NCBI GenBank assembly: GCA_033765345.1
Contig: JANRIC010000139.1
Location: forward strand, 1-53,120
Direction of reading: 5' to 3'
DNA: 53,120 bases
Origin: JANRIC01 sp033765345
GTDB lineage: Bacteria > Bacteroidota > Bacteroidia > Cytophagales > Microscillaceae
Under the pieces are notes generated by a model, which made no database searches, was not told the origin of the DNA, and saw nothing but the letters and a program-made list of their open reading frames with translations. The position numbers and the translations under genes were made by a program. Shown piece after piece: positions 43,871 through 51,072 of this stretch (its first letter is position 1; each line of letters starts with the position of its first letter).

Positions 43871-46666
43871 TTATTCGCTCACTTCATCCAGCAATTTCAT
43901 AATAGACGCATAGTTTTGCCCTACGGCCTGACTGAGTGCGATTTCGCAGGTTTTGGAGGTAGAATAATAACCCTCGTATTGATTTTGTTTGACTTCTGAG
44001 GCTTCAGATCGGGTGGCTGCATGCGTGAGTTGCGGATAATAAAATCCGCGGTCGCCTGCCATTCCGCAGCAGCCTGATGCTAGAGGAATATCCGCTTGAT
44101 GTGCACAGGCCTTGCCGATGCTTTGTAGTTTGGTCATAGAGCCTAGTTTATGCACAGAACAAACCGGATGAAAGACAATTTTTTCCTTGGGTTTGGATAG
44201 CTTCAATCGGGGCAAAAGGTGGTCGGCTGCAAAATCAATGACATCCAGGATGGTCATCTGATCAAAATAGGTTTTGTTTTGTGGGTTCAGATAATTTCCA
44301 GATGAAATTAGTGTTTGTGTGCAACTGCTTACGTCCATTACTACTGGGATTTTGCCTTTTTGGGTCAATTTCCATAATTTTTCAATCGTTTGATTGGCTG
44401 TAAAGCGATAAGCTTCTGCAAAACCTTTGGAGGAGAAAATCTGTCCGCAGCAGGTTCCCTGAATTTCCTGGGGCATGGTGACCGAGATTTGCGCTTTTTG
44501 GCAAACCGATAAAAAGGACTGAATGCCATCCCCACCCATCATCCGGGATACACAAGCTGGGAAATAGAGTATTTCGGGGTTTTGGTCTTTGGAGTTTGGA
44601 TAAGAGAAGCCGTTTATCTGAAATTGATCAGACCAAAGCGGGACGGCAGAGATGAGCTTTTTACTGCCTTTGGTCAGATTTCCCATAAAACTTTTACCCA
44701 AGATACGATTCAAGCTTATGCCGATTTTGAGAGCAAATCGGGTGGAGCGTTCAAAGGTTTTGAAGTTTTTGGCAAGTCGGAGTGCCATATTATTTTGAAA
44801 AGCCGAGTGATTTTCTTTTCTAAGGCGTTTGACGAGGTCGCCGGTATTGATATTGACGGGACAGGAAGTAGCACACATACCATCTACAGCACAAGTATCG
44901 AGGGTTTCAAAAGTATAATCTTTGAGGATGGCCTGGCGGGTGACGGTGTCCCCGGCAGTATCGAGGCGTTTGAGGGCACGGCGCACACCGATACGGCGGC
45001 GTGGCGTCAGGGTCAGGTCGCGGCTGGGGCAAACCGATTCGCAGAAGCCACACTCGATACATTTATCTACTTCTTCTTCCACGATGGGCATGACTTTGAG
45101 ATTGTGTACGTGTGTGCGCGGGTCGTCTGTGATGACAATTCCCGGATTGAGCAAATTGCTTGGGTCGAGTAGCTTTTTGAGTTTACGCATGATTTCGTAA
45201 GCTTCACTGCCCCATTCCTGGGCTATAAAAGCCGATACTGCTCTGCCGGAGCTATGTTCGCCTTTGAGTGCGCCGTCGTATTTATTCAAAACCAGATCAA
45301 AAAGATCATCATTAAACTTTTCATACAGATCAATGTCCTGCTGTGTGGCATAACTTTGCGAAACGACAAAATGTAAATTACCGTCTTTGGCGTGGCCGAA
45401 GATGATTCCGTTTTCGTAATTGTGTTTCTCAAATAATTGCTGTACATCTACTACGGCCTCACCGAGTCGCTCTACGGGGAAGGTGCAATCTTCCATCAGG
45501 GCTGAGGTTCCTTTGGCTCGCATCCCGGCTACGGATGGGTACATGCCTTTGCGGATTTTCCACATCAGGGCTTGTTCTTGGGCATCTTGGGTAAAGTTGG
45601 ATTGCATAATCAAAGGCAAGGTATCAAAAAGCGGTTGTGCTGTTTGGTATTTTTCCAAGAGGGCGGCTTGGGTATTTTCCTGAAATTCGCACAAAATGGC
45701 AGAGGCCTGCTCTGGCAAAGTTTTGAGGAATTCGGGCACACCGGGCATATCTTCTACGGAGCGCAACGAAGCCCGATCCATAAATTCAAGGGCTTCGGCA
45801 CCAGTATTTTTTAAGGCGGCGATGGAGCTACAGGCTACTTCGGGGTTTTCAAAGTAGAGCATTCCCGTAATTTTATAAGGCAAATCGGGCAGTGTATTCA
45901 GTACGGCTTCGGCAATAAAACCCAGCGTACCCTCCCCACCAATGAGCAGGTGTGCAAGCATATCCAGGGGATGCGCGAAATCCAGAAAAGCATTCATACA
46001 ATAACCTACGGTATTTTTCTGGCGGTATTTTTTACGGATGCGCGCTACCAGTGCGGTATTTTGCAGTACTTCTTCTCGTAGGGTCTTAAGCCCCAGGGCA
46101 ATTAGGGGGGCTTCTTTTTCAAATCTTGAATAATCTTCGGGGTTTTCGGTATTAAAAGTCTGCCCGTTGGGGAGTACAAATTTGATGTATTTTAAAGTAT
46201 GGTAGGAGTTATGCACCACACCGCAGCACATCCCACTGGAATTATTGGAAAGGATGCCGCCCATCATAGCGGCCTGGATAGAGGCGGGGTCGGGTCCGAT
46301 TTTGCGTCCATGAGTTTTGAGGCTGCGGTTGACGTGTGCGCCAATAGCTCCAGGCTCAACCCGGACGGTGAGTCCCTTGTCTTCGGGCTGGATTTTGCGC
46401 CAGTGCTGGCTGAGGTCTACCAAGATACCATCGGTGACTGCCTGCCCAGAAAGGCTGGTGCCCCCTGCCCGGAAGGTGAGGTTGATTTTGTGTTGGTGAG
46501 AAAAAGCAAATAGTTTTTGAATTTCTTCCACAGAAATCGGTTGCACTACCGCCTGGGGAATCAAGTAAAAATGACTGGCATCCGAGGCATATGCATATCG
46601 GTCAATCATACGGGCTTTGATTCGTTCTGGGGGTAGGATTTTTTGTAATTCTTTGGCTAGAGTCAT
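43871..46666 (-). CDS. FAD-linked oxidase fused to Fe-S/CCG domain (D-2-hydroxyacid/lactate dehydrogenase)
   Basis: A 931-residue fusion. The N-terminal half is FAD_binding_4 (FRAGGTSLSGQAVTDG, VRVEPGAIG, GGILSNNSSGMCCG) and FAD-oxidase_C (EDCTFPVERLGEAV, GHAKDGNLHFVV). A ferredoxin domain at about 535-605 has CIECGFCESVCPSRD and CAVDGMCATSCPVN, for two 4Fe-4S clusters. The C-terminal CCG domains show GTCCGQ near 736 and SGCCGMAGD near 860. This is the GlcD-GlcF-like or D-lactate dehydrogenase layout that passes electrons to quinone. Placed between the regulator and the rhamnoside-degrading enzymes, it may oxidise lactate formed from rhamnose; the stereochemistry is not settled. Confidence 0.85.
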   Translation of the reverse strand: MTLAKELQKILPPERIKARMIDRYAYASDASHFYLIPQAVVQPISVEEIQKLFAFSHQHKINLTFRAGGTSLSGQAVTDGILVDLSQHWRKIQPEDKGLTVRVEPGAIGAHVNRSLKTHGRKIGPDPASIQAAMMGGILSNNSSGMCCGVVHNSYHTLKYIKFVLPNGQTFNTENPEDYSRFEKEAPLIALGLKTLREEVLQNTALVARIRKKYRQKNTVGYCMNAFLDFAHPLDMLAHLLIGGEGTLGFIAEAVLNTLPDLPYKITGMLYFENPEVACSSIAALKNTGAEALEFMDRASLRSVEDMPGVPEFLKTLPEQASAILCEFQENTQAALLEKYQTAQPLFDTLPLIMQSNFTQDAQEQALMWKIRKGMYPSVAGMRAKGTSALMEDCTFPVERLGEAVVDVQQLFEKHNYENGIIFGHAKDGNLHFVVSQSYATQQDIDLYEKFNDDLFDLVLNKYDGALKGEHSSGRAVSAFIAQEWGSEAYEIMRKLKKLLDPSNLLNPGIVITDDPRTHVHNLKVMPIVEEEVDKCIECGFCESVCPSRDLTLTPRRRIGVRRALKRLDTAGDTVTRQAILKDYTFETLDTCAVDGMCATSCPVNINTGDLVKRLRKENHSAFQNNMALRLAKNFKTFERSTRFALKIGISLNRILGKSFMGNLTKGSKKLISAVPLWSDQFQINGFSYPNSKDQNPEILYFPACVSRMMGGDGIQSFLSVCQKAQISVTMPQEIQGTCCGQIFSSKGFAEAYRFTANQTIEKLWKLTQKGKIPVVMDVSSCTQTLISSGNYLNPQNKTYFDQMTILDVIDFAADHLLPRLKLSKPKEKIVFHPVCSVHKLGSMTKLQSIGKACAHQADIPLASGCCGMAGDRGFYYPQLTHAATRSEASEVKQNQYEGYYSTSKTCEIALSQAVGQNYASIMKLLDEVSE

Positions 46667-46717
46667 TTTTAGATCATAAGTTAGATTGTGTATATTGTAT
46701 TATTTTGATGATGAGGT

Positions 46718-47752
46718 TCATAGAGAAGCTCTGAGTGTTAGATAAAATGGATTTTCGATGTGTAATCTTTGTTTGTTGAGAATCAGCTCGGCGCAAGAGC
46801 GTCCCATTTGCCTGAAATCGGTAGAGATGGTCGTGATGCCATTAAGGAGAATTCGCTTGAGGGGAGTTTCATTGTAAGAAATCACGCCAATGTGCTGCCC
46901 CAGGGTAAAATTTCGGGCGATGACCTTTTCCAATAAAATCACCAGATCGTCTTCCATCAGGTTGATGTATACTTCATTTTTGCGGAGTTCTTCTTCGGCA
47001 ATAGAAGGTACAATGCGAAAGTTAAAATCAAGCTCTCTACAAAAGCGTGTAAACCCCCGAATGATTTCCTGGGGGTGGTAGCTATTTTCAGGGAAGATAA
47101 TATTGAGTGCTTGATACTTAGACAATGCCAGTCGTGCTTCGAGAAGTGTTTTGTAAATGTCTTGTTCAAAGTTTTCATAAACGGCTCCGAAATCACCCTT
47201 TACTTGGGCTGGTTTTTTACCCAGTAAAATTAAGCCGTCTTGTGGCAGAGAATGGATGATTTCGTGTGCGTTGTCTCCCCCCTCGATAAAGTGAGGAATG
47301 ATGATATAATGTGTATATTCTTCTCTTCGCTCCTCGATGAGTTTTTTAAAAAGCCGAAAATCATTGTTGTAGATGTAAAAATCAATGGAGGCTTGCCCGT
47401 CAAGGGTCTCTACAAAGGCATCATAAATGATTTTTTTGTGGGTACTGAGTTTATTAAAAAGCAGGAATATTTTTAGGTTTTGGGCATAATCTGTGTTTTT
47501 GACAAAATAACCCTTGCCAGGTACAGAGCCTAAGATTCCTTTGTTTTTGAGGTAGTTATAACCTCTTTCCACAGTCACCCTAGAAATATCATACTCAAAA
47601 CTGATCTCATTGATAGAAGGTAAAAGATCACCTTTTCGGATGATTCCACGCTCTATTCCCCGAATAATGGCATTGCTCAACTGCAAGTACTTGGGAGTGA
47701 CCGAAAACTCGTCAATTTGAATAATTTGTAAAATTTCCTGAGCGTGATACAT
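46718..47752 (-). CDS. GntR-family regulator with LacI-type ligand-binding domain
   Basis: A 344-residue transcription factor. Residues about 15-80 are a GntR winged helix (LSNAIIRGIERGIIRKGDLL, EISFEYDISRVTVERGYNYL, GSVPGKGYFV). The remainder is a periplasmic-binding-protein-like domain as in LacI regulators (VISYNETPLKRILLNGITTI, FRQMGRSCAELILN). It lies 51 bases upstream of the FAD/Fe-S gene, with two esterases and GH78 following, so it probably controls this block in response to a sugar such as L-rhamnose. A perfect inverted repeat stands about 60-130 bases before its start. Confidence 0.87.
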   Translation of the reverse strand: MYHAQEILQIIQIDEFSVTPKYLQLSNAIIRGIERGIIRKGDLLPSINEISFEYDISRVTVERGYNYLKNKGILGSVPGKGYFVKNTDYAQNLKIFLLFNKLSTHKKIIYDAFVETLDGQASIDFYIYNNDFRLFKKLIEERREEYTHYIIIPHFIEGGDNAHEIIHSLPQDGLILLGKKPAQVKGDFGAVYENFEQDIYKTLLEARLALSKYQALNIIFPENSYHPQEIIRGFTRFCRELDFNFRIVPSIAEEELRKNEVYINLMEDDLVILLEKVIARNFTLGQHIGVISYNETPLKRILLNGITTISTDFRQMGRSCAELILNKQRLHIENPFYLTLRASL

Positions 47753-47809
47753 ACTATGAGTAGGTTTGTCTCTGCCTGATGATGGGTCAATCAGAGCACA
47801 AAAACCTAT

Positions 47810-47880
47810 ATTATTTTATTTGGGGTCAAAATAATGATATTTTAGGGTAAATATAAGCAGATTGTCCCAAATAAAATAAT
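47810..47880. promoter_or_regulatory. Perfect 15-bp inverted repeat before the GntR gene
   Basis: ATTATTTTATTTGGG (47810-47824) and CCCAAATAAAATAAT (47866-47880) are exact inverse complements, 41 bases apart. The right arm touches the stop codon of the upstream acyltransferase. It could be a paired operator for the regulator or a terminator hairpin for the acyltransferase transcript. Confidence 0.55.
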
Positions 47881-48968
47881 CAAACGGTATACTTTCGGTC
47901 TTTGAGTCTCAGAAAATAACTTTCATAATAATGGAATGAGAGATAAGCAATGAGGATAGATAAGGCTACAGAAGTAGTATAAATAAACAAATTCTGAAAG
48001 AATAGGCTTTTTATACCCAGATTTTGGGTAGTGACAATCATCAGATGCACCGGAAATTTGTGCAAAAGATACAGTCCAAAGGAGATTTTCCCGATGAAAG
48101 CCAGTTGTTTGTTCTCGATGCTGATGATACAAGCCGGATTCAGTGCAAGATTGGCAATGATCAATGCCGTAAAAATGGAAAGCAATTGATCGCTGTACAT
48201 ATTGGGCTTTACCAGAATCACCGTAAATAAATAAGCAGCATAAACCAAGAATAACAGTCTTTGAAAAGTCTGATCAAACATAAAATCAGGTCGAATCCAG
48301 GGTTTGAAGTGTGGACGGCTGGTTTGGTTGTTTTTGACCCACATCCCAAAAATACCGCCGATCATCATACAGTCAAAGCGGGCTTTGTACATCATATTTT
48401 GGATAAATTCCCAGTGAAACTTACTTGCGGCTGCTTTCAAAGCATAAAAGAAGATAAACATACCGATCAGGATATTAAAAACAAGTACCAGATTTCGGAA
48501 TCTGAAAAAATGCGGATGAAACATATAAAACTGCTCTTCTACTCCCAATGACCAGATAGGATCGATCAAACCTGGCAGTTTGTGAAGCATAAAAGCAATA
48601 TTGGGCAGAAAAAAAACACTCAGCAGAATCCCCGTAGAATCGACATTACCAGGATAAATGAAGATACCAAAGAGTAAAACGACAAAATACAAAGGCCAAA
48701 TTCTTAGGATTCGTCTGAAATAAAATTTGAGAATATCAATTTTGCCCTTGCTAGTATGTTCCTGAAAGAGCAGATAGGTTATCAAAAAACCGCTTAACAC
48801 AAAAAAACTAGTCACTCCAATTGCACCGAAATCTTTGACGACAGATCTGATATTGGCCAGATCAAGTTCTTGTTTTTGAAGCTCTATATGCGAGATTACT
48901 ACGATTAGTGCCGCTAATGCCCTTAGTGAATCCAGATTGGGGAGATACTTCAGTCCTGCCTTTGACAT
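47880..48968 (-). CDS. Acyltransferase-3 (OafA/YrhL-like) membrane protein
   Basis: A 362-residue protein from the ATG at 48968 (MSKAGLKYLPNLDSLRALAA); an ATG at 49022 adds 18 residues and overlaps the promoter of the divergent epimerase gene. Around ten helices are present, with LRALAALIVVISHIELQ, TSFFVLSGFLITYLLFQEH, FYFRRILRIWPLYFVVLL and SLGVEEQFYMFHP. It should acylate a surface glycan. It is only distantly like the acyltransferase at 25353 and has no methyltransferase partner. Confidence 0.88.
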   Translation of the reverse strand: MSKAGLKYLPNLDSLRALAALIVVISHIELQKQELDLANIRSVVKDFGAIGVTSFFVLSGFLITYLLFQEHTSKGKIDILKFYFRRILRIWPLYFVVLLFGIFIYPGNVDSTGILLSVFFLPNIAFMLHKLPGLIDPIWSLGVEEQFYMFHPHFFRFRNLVLVFNILIGMFIFFYALKAAASKFHWEFIQNMMYKARFDCMMIGGIFGMWVKNNQTSRPHFKPWIRPDFMFDQTFQRLLFLVYAAYLFTVILVKPNMYSDQLLSIFTALIIANLALNPACIISIENKQLAFIGKISFGLYLLHKFPVHLMIVTTQNLGIKSLFFQNLFIYTTSVALSILIAYLSFHYYESYFLRLKDRKYTV

Positions 48969-49010
48969 AGATTTTAGATTTAATATGATCAAAAACGCAG
49001 ACTGGGAGTT

Positions 49011-49042
49011 TTGTTTATCCAATGTTCTATGAGGTATCTTTG
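49011..49042 (+). promoter_or_regulatory. Promoter of the methylmalonyl-CoA epimerase gene
   Basis: TTG (49011-49013), 21 bases, then TATCTTTG (49035-49042), an exact Bacteroidota consensus. The start would be near 49049, giving a leader of about 90 bases. Confidence 0.65.
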
Positions 49043-49140
49043 CATCGAGTAAGATTACCAGACTAAGTGCAAATGATTTTAGTCATTTTAAATAGTATCA
49101 TAATTTTGTTAATTGATTTATTAATTCAATTTTAAAAAAA

Positions 49141-49545
49141 ATGCTAAAAATAGAACATATCGGTATTGCTGTACGGAGTCTTGAAAATTCTGATCTTTTG
49201 TTTACCAAACTCCTGGGGAAAGAGCCGTACAAGATGGAAGAAGTAGCCTCAGAAGGGGTTAAAACTTCGTTTTTCCAACTGGGTGAGACCAAAATAGAGC
49301 TATTGGAAGCTACCCGTGAAGACAGTGCCATCGCCAAATTTATTGAGAAAAAAGGAGAAGGTATTCATCACATTGCGTATGAAGTGGCTGATATTCACGC
49401 AGAAATGCAGCGATTAAAGGAAGCAGGATTTGAACTTATCCACGAAACGCCTAAAAAAGGAGCCGATAATAAAATGATTTGTTTTCTACACCCCAAAACT
49501 ACTAATGGCGTTCTTGTAGAACTTTGTCAGGAAATGAAAGAATAA
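49141..49545 (+). CDS. mce: Methylmalonyl-CoA epimerase
   Basis: A 134-residue vicinal-oxygen-chelate enzyme with two glyoxalase-like halves. Metal ligands can be placed at His6 (IEHIGIAV), His76 or His77 (GIHHIAYEV) and Glu127 (GVLVELCQE). It interconverts the (R) and (S) forms of methylmalonyl-CoA in propionate metabolism. Length and motifs match the family well. No mutase gene is in the window. Confidence 0.93.
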   Translation: MLKIEHIGIAVRSLENSDLLFTKLLGKEPYKMEEVASEGVKTSFFQLGETKIELLEATREDSAIAKFIEKKGEGIHHIAYEVADIHAEMQRLKEAGFELIHETPKKGADNKMICFLHPKTTNGVLVELCQEMKE

Positions 49546-49560
49546 CCATAAATCCTAGGT

Positions 49561-50298
49561 TTAGGCAACCAAACGGATGGTGCGTTGGGGTTTTTTGCTG
49601 ACATCTACATTATGTTGTACAAGTAATTGCAGCGAATTCAGTTCCAAAGCGATCAAATTGCCCATGCCCTGGTGGTTGTGGTATACACAGCCATTATCGA
49701 GGCTAAAAGAAAGGTCTTCCTGGATACTTCTCTGAATTTGATTCAAGGTAAAAGGTACGTGTCCGTGGATAACTTTTCGATGATTGACCTTCTGAGGCAC
49801 TACTTTAAAATCCTTGATCCAATACATAGAAAGCTGATCGGAAAAAGGATCATCAATCGTAAAATTTAGCCCTGCATGTACCAGCACATAATGCGGAAGT
49901 ACTTGATAATTAGGTAATTGACTGAGGAAATTGATGTAATATTCAGGAACATCTATCAAATTTTTGACCCCAAAGCTTTTCAAAGTAGCTTTCCCACCGA
50001 AATATAACCAGCTTTCTTTCAGCTCAAAAAGCCCTACGTGTGCCACAGAAGCACTTTCATGGGCATAACAGCGCAAGAATACGTCTTCGTGATTGCCTTT
50101 GAGGGTAAATATCTGATAGCCCAACTCTTTGAGATAAATAATATAATCCAGTACAGCTTTGCTATTAGGGCCACGGTCTATATAATCGCCCAGAAAAAAA
50201 ATCTGATCGTGTTTGGAAGGTCTGATTTGATCCTCAATCAGCCGTATCAGTGTTTCATAACAGCCGTGAATGTCGGCAATAACCCATTGATTCTTCAT
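49561..50298 (-). CDS. Serine/threonine-type metallophosphoesterase
   Basis: A 245-residue PPP-family phosphatase. Metal-site motifs are ADIHG (Asp9, His11), GDYIDRGPNS (Asp38), GNHED (Asn69, His70), LVHAGLNF and VIHGHVPF. This layout is that of the bacterial PrpA/lambda-type protein phosphatases and of ApaH-like proteins. No signal peptide. It is convergent with the epimerase gene (15-base gap) and monocistronic. The natural substrate is open: phosphoproteins or dinucleoside polyphosphates. Confidence 0.87.
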   Translation of the reverse strand: MKNQWVIADIHGCYETLIRLIEDQIRPSKHDQIFFLGDYIDRGPNSKAVLDYIIYLKELGYQIFTLKGNHEDVFLRCYAHESASVAHVGLFELKESWLYFGGKATLKSFGVKNLIDVPEYYINFLSQLPNYQVLPHYVLVHAGLNFTIDDPFSDQLSMYWIKDFKVVPQKVNHRKVIHGHVPFTLNQIQRSIQEDLSFSLDNGCVYHNHQGMGNLIALELNSLQLLVQHNVDVSKKPQRTIRLVA

Positions 50299-50817
50299 CT
50301 TCGTAGACTTTTAAAATAGAAAAATCTTTTTTTGACAGATATAGTTTCATCTTGAATAGTAAGAAAATCAGCTTAAAATAGATTTTGGATGATTAAACTG
50401 AACAAATAGAATAAATGTTATCCATCCAATTCTATGAAGAATGCCAAATTCTCTATGATGTAAGATAATATCAAAATCGTTACCAGAAATTATCTTCCAT
50501 TTTTCTATAAAGACTGAAAACAGGACAAGCATTTTTAAACAAAAGCCTCTATTTGGTAAAAACCTGCAATAAACCTCAAATCCCGCTATTTAATCCCTCA
50601 AAAATCATATGTTACCCTTAGAAAAAACAAATTTTTCATGTAAGATTCGTGCAAGTTATACAAATAAAATCCAATTCCTGGAAAAATCAATCCCATTATG
50701 AGAGATAATTTCATTTTAGTACTTATTTCCAAAATCGAGTAGATTTATCCCAAAAATAATTTCCCAAAGCTGGGAATAAAAAGAATTGATTCACAAATAA
50801 TAAGATTGATACAAGAG

Positions 50818-50976
50818 AGTATTACACAAGGTATCAAATACCTTGTCTGATCAAAAAAATGGTAGTGTGTAACAAGTAATGCTGTTCGTTCAAAACAGTG
50901 GGCTGTGAAGACACAGCCCACGGCGAATGGAAAGTATTACACAAGGGCATCAAATACCTTGTCTGATCAAAAAAAT
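50818..50976. repeat. 43-bp direct repeats flanking a hairpin
   Basis: Copy 1 (50818-50860) and copy 2 (50933-50976) both read AGTATTACACAAGG, then ATCAAATACCTTGTCTGATC and an A-run, with a TA/CA-type difference in the middle. Copy 1 contains its own perfect hairpin ACAAGGTAT / ATACCTTGT (50826-50846); copy 2 has lost perfect pairing. They enclose 72 bases. Confidence 0.8.
50898..50921. repeat. GTG-AAGA-CAC hairpin, copy B
   Basis: GTGGGCTGTG (50898-50907), loop AAGA, CACAGCCCAC (50912-50921): a perfect 10-bp stem centred between the two direct repeats, upstream of the channel gene. Confidence 0.75.
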
Positions 50977-51072
50977 ATTTATTCTCGTATTATCCTGGCA
51001 TTAAATTTTAAATGCTTATGGTATAATCATCGAAAACTTGGTACATTGCTGCGCTCAAATAATACAAACTTT

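Larger units (their letters stand above)
50299..51072. other. Long divergent intergenic region with repeats
   Basis: No gene is seen. A small hairpin TTCCCA / TGGGAA lies at 50761-50776. A 43/44-base direct repeat occurs at 50818-50860 and 50933-50976, and a GTG-AAGA-CAC hairpin stands between the two copies (both listed). The channel frame is open from a GTG at 50905, but that part runs through the repeat and is unlike the family. Confidence 0.6.

Noticed and set aside
44582..45172. 196-residue open frame antisense to the FAD/Fe-S gene
   Set aside because: The opposite strand encodes clear ferredoxin and CCG motifs over the same bases; this frame is a shadow.
38650..47752. Classical polysaccharide utilisation locus
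   Set aside because: No SusC or SusD homologue lies in or near the block, so the strict definition is not met.
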